62,000 bases of DNA. Origin: Liolophura sinensis. Taxonomy: Eukaryota; Mollusca; Polyplacophora; Chitonida; Chitonidae. Below, one piece after another: positions 47,131 to 59,065 of the stretch (its first letter is position 1; each line of letters begins with the position of its first letter). The DNA lies in assembly GCF_032854445.1 (NCBI RefSeq), contig NC_088302.1:42446645-42508644 (forward strand), in the 5' to 3' direction. Made by a program: the position numbers and the translations under genes. The notes under the pieces were generated by a model, which searched no databases, was not told the DNA's origin, and worked only from the letters and a program-made list of their open reading frames with translations.

Positions 47131-48300
47131 CTTCTCCCAAGTTCTACCTCCATTTAGAAACCTACAACATAGAACAGCGTCGCAGAAGTTACAAATTCGT
47201 GAGTGTGGCGTAAATCATTAGCAACAAAATTTAGATATGAACTTCTCAACATGATGTGACGAAAACACATGGATAATCTCTTATTCATATCAGCTTGACT
47301 GATGTTACCTGAAAGTAATCTTGTTGTCTGATGTTACATTGGAAGTGTATTTGTGATGCCTTGTCTGTATACTGAGTTTTTCAAAAGAAATACATCATTT
47401 GTATAAAAACAACAACACGAAAATGGCGCAAAATATTCATAAATAACTGTCGTCTGCAGCTTACCTGAACGAATGAGAGACAAGCGATCACCAATATCGA
47501 ACATTTGACCTAGTCATTTATTTTGACACTGAACTATGAGTCTTCCTACATGTCTTTTAAATGTCTAACATTTTATTGTTAACGAAAACGAAATATGAGA
47601 AGAGTTTTATGGAGTTATTCTTTTAATAAAGGTTTACATTGTTGACGACTGATTACAACAAGAACAGACAAATCTCAGTGACCGATTGTCACAGAATTCT
47701 GGTATAAAAATGTACTCAATTTTGGTTTAGAACTCATAGTTTATGAAAAGGGTATATATTTTCCTGGAGTTGCTATGGTCTTACCTTAAATAGAAGCTAT
47801 TTAGATATTTATTTCCGAACTGATTTACGTCATTTCATCGTGGTTTGTAAACACCGCCATGACGTTCAGCATTTTGATTGAAGGATCTAAGGTCAGCATG
47901 CAACACGAGCTTGAAACAGGTGATTGTTATCTTAGCCGTGCTCTAATAAATATGGCATCTCAACGCATTATATAATGCAGGACTGAGATTAAAATGTTAC
48001 ACGTTTTTAGAAAGCAAACCTATAAGGAAAATGCGAAAAGACTAGTTCAAATGAAAATTCTGACTATTAAAGTTGACTTAATATTATGATAGACTTATTT
48101 AAAAGCTGCCAGCCGCCTACACAGCTCCAGCTTCTCTGTTTCCACTTGATTAGACGGGGAAAAGAATTTTAGTAGATATGTCTGGTCCATTTTGGAAAAA
48201 ATCTTAATTGAACTATCCCAGGAAAAATCCAGATGGGTGGAAGTAATTATTAGCGATTCCGCTTAATTTCTGTGAGAGTCTTTAACTTCTGAGATACGTC
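47131..48300. other. Module A3 end and A3/B3 deletion junction
   Basis: A-module sequence continues to about 47878 ('attttgattgaagga') and then switches to B sequence ('ggtcagcatgcaacacgag', equal to B1 near 16010). Nothing coding recognised; the methyltransferase-like exon follows. Confidence 0.7.
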
Positions 48301-48305
48301 TTTAC

Positions 48306-48366
48306 CGGAACAAGTAGTCAGCGAAAACCGCAACCTCCCATAGTTGAGGACCGATTGGTCTCGTCA
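48306..48366 (-). pseudogene. Possible METTL22-like methyltransferase exon, module B3
   Basis: On the minus strand, an acceptor-like 'tttgcttccttaaag' is followed by 61 nt encoding 'TRPIGPQLWEVAVFADYLF' and then a donor-like 'ccg|gtaaag'. METTL22-type protein methyltransferases have 'VG-QVWRGALLLADYILFRQ' just before the SAM-binding GAGTG motif. The resemblance is clear in W-G/V-A-x-x-ADY-LF. No neighbouring exon with the SAM motif was found on this strand, so it is probably a relic. Confidence 0.3.
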
Positions 48367-49647
48367 CTTTAAGGAAGCAAATGGTATTTGTCGCTTCAAG
48401 TTTACGCAATGTTCTGCTGTCAGCTGTCAGACAGAGCAATTGCACTGATGATCGTATTAACTGTCACCGAATTCAAATCAAATAACAGACGGTCCAGATG
48501 GCAGAGATGAGCCTGTGGAATAGGATGGTCTGACGTTTTGAATTATGCTTACTTGTTTGATAGTGATACAATTATATCATTTTGTAGTTTGCATATGCCG
48601 GGTACATATCTCGTTGTGTAAGATTTTTAGATACCGTGTGTTGTTTGGCAATTTCAATCAGCATTATACATTATTACTATTTCACAAAACTTCTTCTCTG
48701 ACTTTCTCATGTTTTACAAGGAGAATATATCTGTTACGAATACATATGGACAGTGTCATGTATCTCTGGCGGTCTGTTCCATGAAGACTAGACGAACAGC
48801 TATGAGCAGTTGCCCAGCACATTCCTTGAGTCTTTTCTACATCAATGAACTGCTGACTGCTGATGAAATCTTCAGTTTGCTTGACTGTATTCTAATTACT
48901 TACCATATACCTCCCCAGCTCTTTAGCAGTTCGCGTTGAACAAAATTGGCTTTGCGAATATTAACTAGAAACGTCAGTTATCTTTGAAGATTAATATATG
49001 AATGTTTATTAAGGCACAAAGAAGCATAAAGGTTTCAGTCGGCAGACAAAGCGGAAGATATCGATTGCTGAATGCAGATGGAACATTCTGTGCTTGTTTG
49101 GGTGCTCTTGCGACCTTACCAGAACCATTCACCAGAGTGAATGTCAATATTTGTTGAAGTTATAATGAAGTATACGAAAAAATAACTTCCGTTCATCATA
49201 ATTCACACAGTAGATTCTACAACTCTTACCATCCATGGCTGTCCATGAAATTATTGAGGTAAAGAAATCAAACAGATCTCTACTCAAACCTACCCAATAC
49301 TGGATCTTACTCTCGGTTCCAGTTTCCAGACGACCTTTCGGGCAAGAGCAACGGTAGACATGTAGAGTAGTCTCCTTTTGTCTACAGTGATCGATGGAAT
49401 GAGTGCACTTCTAAATCGGAGATTTCCACACTCGCAGTGCCTTCTAATTTAAACGATTCTTCATCATTGTCAGAGGTTTGTCTGTCGGTAATGTGAAGTA
49501 AAGAGCTGTACATCGGCTTTCATGGAGTCACCTTCGTATAAGTGTATAAGTTGAATACAGTGTAAACACCAATCAAAATAGGTAAACAAATAAATAAGTC
49601 TGAGGACCCCTGATGTACCTAGGACACGTTAGATTTCTAATGTAATC

Positions 49648-49738
49648 AATAAGTGAGTGAGAAAGTGCTTAGGGTTTAAGGTCGTACATAACAATTTTTC
49701 AGTCATACGACGACGAAGGAATCCTTAGAGTGCTATCA
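49648..49738 (-). mobile_element. (TCAC)n-tailed SINE, 3' half only, module B3
   Basis: Orthologue of the truncated copy at 17752-17842, with 'gtcatacgacgacgaagg'. Confidence 0.65.
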
Positions 49739-49977
49739 GGGCTGGTTATAGCCAATACAAACACCCGCCATGTCACTTATTGACAAATTTCTCCAAATGT
49801 GATACAAACGTTTTCTTCTCTGTGGAGCCTTAATGCCTCTCCACCAGACATCACTCTAACCTAGGCTCAAACCCCATTTCTACAAGTGCACCCATGTAAT
49901 GTGCGATGATTCGTTTCTGTACCTGACAGTTTAAACACAAAGCGTCTGTCCTGGCATCTCTGCGTTTCATTATCAAC

Positions 49978-50120
49978 AGGAGATCCGGGATGAAACCCGC
50001 CTCGGGTCATACCAAAGACTTTAAAAATGGTACTTGTTCCTGCTTCATTCGGTGTTCAGCACTGACGGATTATAGTAAAAAAAATAGGACCGATTGACCC
50101 GGTGTCAGTATAATGTCACT
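49978..50120 (+). mobile_element. Third-type SINE, 5'-truncated, module B3
   Basis: Orthologue of 18485-18630, beginning 'ggagatccgggatgaaacc'. Confidence 0.7.
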
Positions 50121-50394
50121 TTTTCACTTAGTCATACAGAAAGCAAAACCAAAAAGACAACATATGATTAGTAAATATCTTGTCAAAACTGATCTGGAAA
50201 TTACATGTATTTAAAGGTTCCTCGGTTCATGGAAGTAAAATAAAAATAAACATCCTTCAAAGGACACGAACGCAGCTCGCTGCATGGAAAAACATCGGTT
50301 ATCAATTTAAAATATAGACTTCTACAAATTAAACAGTCTAATTCTAGTTTGTCTAGAACTGGTGGGCAGCATACCAATTAGATTCCAACAGTGT

Positions 50395-50590
50395 AGTTGT
50401 TTACTGGTTTATACAACATGCTTTCCTGATTACCTTAGCGTACCTTGTTTACTGGTTTTTACAACATGCCTACTTGATTACAATAGTGTACCTGATCCCC
50501 CAGTGTTCCTGGTGTATTGGTGTAAACAACATGCGTATCTGATTCTCCCAGTGTACCTGGTTTACTGGTTTACTGGATGCCTACCTGATT
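50395..50590 (+). repeat. Satellite of about 48-bp units, short block (module B3)
   Basis: About four units; equals block 2 of B1 with units lost. Confidence 0.9.
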
Positions 50591-50596
50591 CCCCGG

Positions 50597-50818
50597 AGGG
50601 CCTCTGTGGCAAAGAGGTTTAGCACGCCAATGACCCAGGGCACCCCCTTCTCCCCACCAATGTTATCCGACCATATGTGGGAAGGTCTGCCATCAACCTG
50701 CCGACGGTTGTGGGCTTACTCGTATTCTGTCCAGATTTCTCCCACCATAATGCTGGCCGTCGTGACATTAGTGAAATATTCTTGAGTAAGGCGTAAAACA
50801 CCAACAAAAAATACCAAA
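50597..50818 (+). mobile_element. SINE of the same family inserted in satellite, module B3
   Basis: Head 'ggcctctgtggcaaagagg', body 'gtgggaaggtctgccatc', tail 'gagtaaggcgtaaaacacc'; orthologous to the insertion in B1. Confidence 0.8.
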
Positions 50819-50829
50819 AATAAACGATT

Positions 50830-51165
50830 CCGCCAGTGTACCTAATTTGCTGATGTACAGCATGCCTACCTGGTTAGTGTAGCTGGTTTGATTGGTTAAA
50901 GCATGCCTACCTAATTCTTCTAGCATGCCTGCTTTATTGATGTACAGCATGCCTACCCGGCCATGAAGGGGGGAGGGGGGGGGGGGGGTAATCCCGTTCT
51001 TCTAGTGTACCTGGTTTACTGATATACAGCATGCCTCTCAGTACTTCATCTCCCCTTTCCCAGTGAATTCACTGATTTACACACCTTACCTACTTTATTC
51101 CCTTAGCGTACCTGGTTTACTGATTTACTGATTTATATCACACTTACCCCTGATTTACTGGTGTT
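50830..51165 (+). repeat. Degenerate satellite continuation with poly-G run (module B3)
   Basis: Orthologue of 19540-19870, including a G run near 50968-50988. Confidence 0.85.
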
Positions 51166-51835
51166 AAGGATGGCTTACTGTTCCGATCAGTATGTATACA
51201 TGTCCCAAATAAGATGACATATTTTCATCCATTCCATGTATATTTCTGTCTAACTTACAGTATACCTGCAAGATCCAACAAGTGTTATTACCTTGGTCTA
51301 ATTTACCCCATACCTGACTGGTCAACCGTGTTCAGTTTATTGACAATAAACCTCCCTGACTGAACTAGCATATCGCCTGATCCACAAAGCTGTATATCAA
51401 AGCCCCGCACTCCACATGCACATTCAGCGTGCAGACTTAATTTACACACTATAACTCCTCTGAGTGAAGTCATAATTATTTGTACGCTGTCTGTGGATAT
51501 TGGTCCGAAAAAAACAATTAGTACGTGAACCGAAATATGATGTGACTGTCATCACAACTGTCCCTCATCCCACACATGACGCGAGGTCATGGCAGGCAAT
51601 TCAAAGCATAAGTAGGGTTCACACTTAAACTGAACTACATTACAAACACAACACAGATTTAAGGTTTACGTTGGCGGCAGTTCACTTGTCGATTGGATGC
51701 CAAACTGTTTCCTGGTCAGTACCTACCTTGGGCAAATAGATGGAACCCGAAATGTGCTCCAGTTGTCACGCCATTTCTCCAAAAATCCGTTTGGAGATAG
51801 CGGATGAGACTGGCGTGATGAGTACACATGGTATG

Positions 51836-51914
51836 TATAAATACGGTCTTCCAAAGCCTCTCCTGAATCAGCTGCCCTGGTGGTATCCCTCTATAGCCTA
51901 CTCCACACGTCAAG
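51836..51914 (+). promoter_or_regulatory. TATA box plus candidate untranslated leader exon, module B3 (ahead of gene 4)
   Basis: TATAAATA at 51836-51843 with donor CAAG/GTAATG at 51914/51915; nearly identical to the B1 cassette. It lies about 1.9 kb before the gene 4 start, the extra length coming mainly from the SINE at 52931-53203. Confidence 0.35.
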
Positions 51915-52179
51915 GTAATGTGTCTTACCTTATTTTTCTTTTACAGACTAAGATATATATTGTCTCCGTGTAGCTTCTAAGATTCCCAGTAATAGCCTGT
52001 ATCCGTTAATGTAAATCACTGATCAATAACTACAGATGGGTTTCGGATAAATCGTCGGGCGCCTTGTTGCTTGCTCTTATGTTACTTCTTTCAATTCGTG
52101 TCTTCATACCACTTTTATAGGTCAAGCTGTCTTTACAAAACCATACAGAAAATTTCATTTTAATAATAACAATGAGGTA

Positions 52180-52480
52180 TTTTGGATGGAAAAAGCACGC
52201 GAAGCTCAGGAAAAAGAAACAGAAAGAACTCGGAAAAAAAACAGACGGAGCCCCGAAGAAAAACTTACAGCCTTGAGAAAACCTGATAGAGGCAACAAGG
52301 CAGAACCAAGAAAACCAAAGAACATGGTCCACAGAAAATTGGCCAGAGCCGAGAGAAACGGACAAACCCCAGAAAAAATAAACAGGGAAGACAGGACAGG
52401 GCCGAGAAAAAGCCTAACAAGGCTTAGAGAATGCCGAGAAAAGACCAGACATCATATGACAGAGGACGTCGAAAACAGCA
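52180..52480 (+). repeat. Purine-rich tract upstream of gene 4 (end of B3)
   Basis: Orthologue of the B1 tract, close to it in sequence. Confidence 0.7.
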
Positions 52481-52930
52481 CAGCCTGTAGATCAGGGCCC
52501 AAGATGTGTAGGCCTAATTAGTTATACCTGAAAGATTCAACCATTCTAACTCAGGGGTCAGCGGCTAGCCGTCTGTCTGTAGAAAATATTAGGTCACTCA
52601 GTCAGCGATGGCTCCTTATACAAGACCCCAATCCTGCATTGTAGTCATGTAAATTCTCCATTGTGCACTCGTGATGAGTATTTCAAAACACACGGTATTT
52701 ATAAACAGTCGGTTATAATTTCGTACTGTGTAAATTACGATGTGACTTATTATATAAAGATATAGAATATTTCTTCTTGGGGCAATAGAAATGCCTATAA
52801 ACTGCTGTACTCTTTCTTACTAAAGCGTTAGTTCAAAGGCGTTTCCCTGATTTTTCGCTTAAACGAGTAACTCTTTGATTCCTTTCTGTGCCATTTCTTC
52901 ATTATTTGGAATGAAGCTTCAAATGTTTGC

Positions 52931-53203
52931 GGGGCCTCCGTGGCTCAGTCGGTTAGTGCGCTAGCGCAGCGTAGTGACCCAGAAGCCTCTCACCAATGCG
53001 GTCGCTGTGAGTTCAAGGCCAGCTCATGCTGGCTTCCTCTACGGCCGTACGTGGGAAGGTCTGCCAGCAACCTGCGGATGGTCGTGGGTTTCCGCCGGGC
53101 TCTGCCCGGTTTCCACCCACCATAATGCTGGCCGCCGTCGTATAAGTGAAATATTCTTGAGTACGGCGTAAAACACCAATCAAAAAAAAAAAAAAAAAAA
53201 AAA
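52931..53203 (+). mobile_element. Full-length tRNA-derived SINE with 12-bp target-site duplication, private to A4
   Basis: The head carries an A-box-like 'tggctcagtcggttagtg' and a B-box-like 'gtgagttcaaggcc'. The body includes 'ccgtacgtgggaaggtctgc' and 'cataatgctggccgccg', the 3' end 'gtacggcgtaaaacaccaat', then a run of about 21 A. It is flanked by the direct repeat 'tcaaatgtttgc' (52919-52930 and 53204-53215). The same sequence occurs once, uninterrupted, in A1, A2 and A3, which are the empty sites. It is the best reference copy of this family in the window. Confidence 0.95.
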
Positions 53204-53348
53204 TCAAATGTTTGCCTTTTGTTTTCGTGCTCCTGACAGCCCTTTGTCGTCGTCCCGTTTCTTTGTTCCATAGTTCCTTTAAATAGTGTACTTCTTTACT
53301 TGTTCTTTTTCCTTGTTGTTTTATGTGTAATTTTAGCTTTAAAAATTA

Positions 53349-53425
53349 TGGCTAATAGCTTGAATATAACAATGGAAATAAAACAGCACCGACCAATAGC
53401 TTTAAGTACAAGCTATTAGTCGGTG
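53349..53425. repeat. Inverted-fragment insertion and hairpin 5' of gene 4
   Basis: Positions 53362-53385 are the exact reverse complement of 53640-53663 (24/24). Positions 53386-53402 are the near-perfect reverse complement of 53410-53425, forming a hairpin with a loop of about 7 nt. A piece at 53350-53361 again resembles that same complement. This replaces about 70 bases that A2 has between 'gtgtaatt' and 'ctttaagtac'. Confidence 0.85.
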
Positions 53426-53516
53426 TCCTCTTTTCGATTTTACTAGATACTATTGGTCAATAGCCTGGTATCCGCCTTACCGGTTAATTGTACCCGTGAT
53501 GCCACAGCTGATGTCA

Positions 53517-53528
53517 TTTTATATAACT
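53517..53528 (+). promoter_or_regulatory. TATA-like box upstream of gene 4
   Basis: 'ttttatataact' follows the conserved 'ccacagctgatgtc' block. It lies downstream of both the SINE and the inverted-fragment insertion private to this copy, so the core element survived them. Confidence 0.4.
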
Positions 53529-53763
53529 AGTCGACCTTTTCAGAACGATTTTCGGTCAATAACTGCTATCCTGGTCAATTACAATATTAGTGGTTAATTA
53601 TTACACTAAAGTAAACCGTCCAGTTGCTGGCATTTTCCATGTTTTATTTCCATTGTTATATTCAACTGTTTGAGTGTTTAGGATGAGTTTTCGGGTGATA
53701 ACTATTGTTCAACTTGTGGACACTTTTATGTTGCTTATATGCCGCTTGTTGATTATATTTCAG

Positions 53764-55948
53764 ATGAAGCTTACGTTGATAGCTGTTGTCCTAGTTTCTA
53801 TGCTACTGGTCCATGAGGCAGAATCAGGTTGGTTGCGGAAGGTCGGAAGAGCCATTCGCCGTGTCTGGACACCAGTTTGCACAGAGGAGTGTCCTAGATT
53901 CTGCGAGGGAGGAATTGTATGCAAATTTGGCTGTGGGACTATATGTGGCAAGAGAAAGAGGGCGGTAAGTTTACAACTGTAAAAAGGAAGGGCAGAATGG
54001 AGAGTAAAAGTAATGCATCGAGGACAGTGTGATATAATTGACATATGGTCACAAAATACCAGCGTAAATATTCGCAACACATACCCACCTTTGCACGAAC
54101 CTTTAAGCAATTTTAATTTTTTAAAAATGCAGTGAGTTAAATAGTAATTTTTAGTCGTCAGTGATCTAGAATTGCTCAAAATTATCCGATTTATTCTCAC
54201 GACAGACACATCCATACATAGCATTAGCATCTCGTTATATTATTTTTACATTTACTTATTTGATTGGTGTTTTACGCCGTATTCAAGAATACTTCATTTA
54301 TACGATGGCGGCCAGCAGTGTGATGAGATGAAACAGGACAGAGCCCAAAGCAAAAGACAGGGCCATCCGTTAGTTGCTTAGAGACCTTCCCACGTACGGC
54401 CAGAGAGAAAGCCACCATGAACTGGACTTGAACTCACATGTACATATAGACGTACATGTAGACGGCTGCACTGGAATCTAGTATACATTAAACATCTCAA
54501 CGTCTATATACTATTCGTGTTGACAGGCTTTTATCAACGGCATCCACCTCACTCGGCTGCCAAGAAACTTTGACTTCTACGACCTGAACGATGATGACTT
54601 CGTCAGTCTTCAGGAAATTGCCACCACACTAGGACACACCGAGGAAGAAGTTGATCTGATCATCGCCTTCAACACTACTGACATCGACCGTAAGTGTTAG
54701 AACTTAAGCCTATGTACGTTTGATGGTTTGGAGTTCAATGGCGTTTTCAAAGTTATTTGTGATTAATACTGCTGCTTCACTGAAACGCCATGCAGAAGAC
54801 ACCAGACAAGAAACCGTGCCCATTAAGTCAGATTACCTAGACATGGGATCAATCAGCTCTTGGCATGTCCCTTCCCATTGAGTACCGGTGCTGAAGTACT
54901 AAATTTGCCGAGCTTAACGTTTTTGGTATTGCGAGCCGAGGCGGACCCTTGGCTGCCTTATTGCCGTTTTGTTTAAGAATGTTTCAGAGACTCAGACTAC
55001 TGTAGAGTTTTGTCGTCCATCGTTTTATCCTCAGCAATATTGTACCACATACGGATATGTTTGTATTATGAAACTTTCAGTCTCTACACTGTGGCAATAA
55101 TTCATTCTCTAGATGAGACTGATCTTTTGCTTACTACTTGTTCATGGGTCATGAAGACAGGTTAAACACATTAATAAATTTCTATACGAAAAGAGCTTTG
55201 AACCTCACATTGTGCATTTCGCATTTAACATTTGCAGAAGACAGCAAGCTGACTGAAGAGGAACTTTTTTCATCAAAGACGTTTGTGTTTGGTGAGTTGG
55301 TTATTTGACTATAAGGTTAATATCAAACCCAGTTAATGTCTTTATGTGAATCTTGCAAGCTAAAATAAGTGTTTCGTCTTTGAACACATTTCTGTTACAG
55401 TTAAGGAAGGTGTTCTGGTGTTTATTTATAAATGCTTTGTATGGTATCTCAAGAGACGTGGATATTTCACCAAACATGCCAGTTGTTTACATATTAATGT
55501 TTGGGACATTTTCAATCAACGCAAATAGTCCAGTAATCATGACCGTGTTTACATTAGGTGTAAAAGGCCGATCAACAAAACACTGAACACCTGTTTAGTG
55601 TGTACACTCCATTTTGGGATCAGTCCCCTAACTGGTGTGGCTAGAAAACACACTGGCTTTGAAGTTTCAGTGAAAACACATCACTACGCATGCGTATCTG
55701 CACATCTGTATTATTTTATGCAGCATTTGAAGCTATTTCACTCGTGTTACAGCTGCATCAGTTTCGTGTATAGCCTGTACGTTGATCATGAATGCAATTA
55801 TAAAACATGTTCTGCATGTATATACTTCTACTTTATATCCATCTTTTGATCTTTTGCAGCTGACGACCCGGTTGAGCCCGACACCACACTTCCCCCGCTG
55901 ACCACACTTCCCCCACTGACCACCGATGACACTGACCCTGAACACTGA
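53764..55948 (+). CDS. Secreted Cys-rich cationic peptide precursor with EF-hand pro-domain, gene 4 (4 coding exons)
   Basis: Coding exons are 53764-53964, 54527-54689, 55238-55291 and 55860-55948, with phases 0, 1, 1 and 168 codons. The signal peptide ends AES before GW. The helix-like segment GWLRKVGRAIRRVWTP is almost that of gene 2, but the Cys core carries three acidic residues (CTEEC, CEGG) beside CKFGCGTIC, giving a net charge near +4. Processing site GKRKRA. EF loop 1 is DLNDDDFVSLQE; helix F after it is more acidic (GHTEEEVDL). Loop 2 is DIDQDSKLTEEE. The tail is the full Thr/Pro/Asp type ending DPEH. An AATAAA signal lies at 56282. The 5' region has two private changes: a SINE at 52931-53203 and an inverted-fragment insertion near 53349-53402. 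Confidence 0.85.
54260..54440 (-). mobile_element. SINE in intron 1 of gene 4
   Basis: Same ancestral intronic insertion. Diverged in its middle part ('cccaaagcaaaagacaggg') relative to the gene 2 copy. Confidence 0.75.
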
Positions 55949-56961
55949 ATGACCGGACCTCGATATGATTTTGTTACTTCTGTTACTTACTTTTGTTGAG
56001 ATAGCATATATTGTTTTTCCAATATTTTAAAACGGCTGTAATTTGACACCATTTTTATTTGGTGTTTCACGGGAAAATTCAAAAAATGGAATAAAACTAA
56101 TTTTACTGTCTTTATGGGTTTTTTTAATGACTTCAAAGTGTTCCGGGTTTACCCATCACATAAATGTATGTCTTCAGCAGGAAAGGTTGCTGCGACAGTC
56201 ACACAACTTAGATCTTTAGAAGAAAAGAGATGAATTCTGTCCGGAAAACAAAAGTTGAAGATGTTTTAAAATGTTTAAGATAATAAATTTGTGACTTTTA
56301 TCGTGGTAATAAATATCTGTATAGCTTGAATTATACAAAAAATAAAAAGTTTCAGATGGAAGTGCTCACATAAACTCTTTATGTTTCTTGCTTGTTCATG
56401 CGATTCCCATCACCACCACCCCACCCTGGCACTAGATATACACAGGAGGTATTGTATAGGACAAAGGTATCACAGAAAAATGTGTAAAAATTCTGTAAAC
56501 TTTTGAAAGTCGAGAAGATGAAGTTCAGCATTGGAGCACTGTCGACCAATTCACAATTAAGTAGCAATGTTTTAGAAGCTCTTATGAACTTGGCCAATCA
56601 CTAGTGCTGAAAGCGTCACGTGATAACTGGCTGTCACGTCAAAATCACTGTTGCCTCTCAACTTTCAGCGTGGTTTCTTGTAGTGGACAGACAGATATCG
56701 ATACAATAAATAGGATTTTGCGGTTATTTTAAGTGTTGAAATGATGCATTTTGAACGACACATTTATGAGTAAAGAACTAACAACGACTGTCTGTGTCGC
56801 AAGGTGTACATGTAGGCAGGATACTGCAGTAACTTGTCAGGGTGAGCTGGCAAGAAATGTGCCTTGGGAGAGTCAATGCTTGAAGAAATATATTGTGACG
56901 TCGCATAAGTTAAATTTATTACTAAAATATTTTTCAAAAATCTGAATGAAAGGATCTCTTA

Positions 56962-57204
56962 TTAGTCAGAAGGTCCAGCTATGTTCGGTAAATTCCCTAA
57001 AGTCGGTAGAGCCAGATAGGGCAAACGCTTACAGCCATGCACGGCGAGGACGTTCGGGGTCGCTAAAACACGGCGATTGTGTCCACGAACAACGCCCTGA
57101 CCGAGCACCAAACTAAATGAAACATCGGCGATTTGAATACGGAACAGAGCTGATACTCTATCGTTGGGCACAAGGCGTTTTTGTTTGCATTTTGTCATTG
57201 TCAT
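56962..57204 (-). other. 80-codon minus-strand ORF, unknown, module A4 copy
   Basis: Same length as the A1 and A2 frames, with changes including VQG to GQG and LHV to PNV. The donor-like site has changed to 'gctgtaagcgt'. Confidence 0.25.
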
Positions 57205-58589
57205 ATTGTTTAATAGCGGTGGTACGGGAGGGCTCCCAGGTTTTGTGACATCACTCTAGATAGCTATAACATGACAAAATGGCGTCACCAAATGAGTATC
57301 TAGGGACTGACCATTGTTTATTATTTATTTTGTTGATAAGCCGTGCAGAACCTTTTCAATATTTTTAGAACATTTCTGAAATACAACCTTTTTAAAAAAT
57401 TTAGCTTTATTGGCTGACTTTATGTTCACTTTAAAGAAAAGTAATAATTTGAGCTATTCTTGGCAAATACAGAAAATGCGATTTGATCTCTACATAGCCT
57501 CTTTAAATGAAACGCTTTGTTGTAAATGCTGATGATAAAATTTGCATTTGTTTTTCCCGACAATCCGTCAATCTAACGAAGAGCTTTAAGTTGTGAATAT
57601 GTTTATACGGTATGCTTAAAATGACGGGATTTACGAGGAAATTACTTTACGACCATTTACAATATTTAGGTAAATAAACTAGAGCATACATTAGTGAGAG
57701 GCTCCTGGGTCATTCGAGGCTAACCACCTCGAATGGGCCCCCGAATTACTAAAAGATAATAACTTGATGCTTGTTTACCATTTTCTGCAGGTACAGGTTT
57801 ATTTGCTCTCATTCCGTTTACAACATCTCCATGAATTTCAAGATTAAAAGACGTTAAGGATAACAACAGAAATAAAGATTAACAGAACATCCATGAACAA
57901 CCGTATCTACAAATACATCTGCACATTTTGAAAGATCTTTTTCTAAGAGATAAATTCAGTTGGTCTTCGTGGACCCATATTTATTGGTGCATAAGTGTTA
58001 AATTATTTTTCACCCCATTATGCACTTTTTTTTATCTCTTCATGTAATATCGCATGTGACTGAGCCTATAAATAATCCAATGTGATATTGCATCATCATG
58101 ATACGATGAAAAAATAATTATACTGCATATGGCGAATTTAGTAAATGTAAGTACATGTATGTAAATCAACACAGATAGGGTCTGTAAAAGTTTTACACTT
58201 GAAGATGTATCTACAGAGAAGGTTTCATCATTCTTGGTGATGTGTTGTTCTTGGCTTTAATGATTATACAGTTAAATGGTTTCTGTAATCAAGTATAAAA
58301 ATTGACCAATTAGTGATGTCTCTTGTTCAAGCTCTTGTTGGTACGGTTTTGGCTTTGTGTCGAAAGGTTTGTCGTGTTGTTGGAGCTGCGTGGGGCTTTC
58401 CCTGCCTCTACCCGGCTTCCACCACCTATGTAAATATTTCTCCTAATTTCAGCGAAATAGCCGTCAGTTTGTCATACCAATCAAGTTAACAAACACTTGG
58501 AAAGTCTTCTAACGTAAAAGATGTTACATAATGTACTAAATGTCTTTATTTTGCACGCAAAAAGGCCTTTGAAGTGATCACCATTATCA

Positions 58590-58738
58590 AATAATGACAA
58601 ATACAATAAAGACAATGAGCATAATGACAATATAATAGGATAATAGGATAATGTTAATAACAATAATGCCAATAGGGACAACGGCAATGGAAATAATGAG
58701 AATAACGACAATACGAATGAAGACAATGAGGATAATTG
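58590..58738 (+). repeat. Imperfect short tandem repeat, module A4
   Basis: Orthologue with an extra 'ataataggataataggat' expansion. Confidence 0.8.
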
Positions 58739-58797
58739 ATCTTTTTGTGCTAAACATGCATACATTTACAGAGTCTTTCAAGAGGTCCCTGATCACT

Positions 58798-59065
58798 TTA
58801 GTGGCCTAATGGTCAGAGAGCTCGAGTTAAAGTCGGGAATTTCGGGATCAAATCCGAGTCGAGTCAAACCAAAGACTTTAAAAAATGGTACTTGTTGCGT
58901 TCTCGCTTGGTTGATCCTGTGTCTTCGGCATGATGCTTCAGTGGCGACATGGAATGGCACTGTCACAAGAAGGCAGTATATTTACACACACCTAATGACT
59001 CCTCGTCGTCATATTTCTACAAATTTATTAAGTACGACGTTAAACCCTAAACTTTCATTTCTTCA
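58798..59065 (+). mobile_element. Fourth-type SINE, module A4
   Basis: Orthologue with 'ggcctaatggtcagagagc' and 'acgacgttaaaccctaaac'; lacks the 'catgtctggtgtt' segment of A1 and A2. Confidence 0.75.

Noticed and set aside
52931-53040. tRNA gene suggested by A-box and B-box motifs
   Set aside because: The motifs belong to the head of a SINE with a body, an A tail and target-site duplication; no complete cloverleaf.
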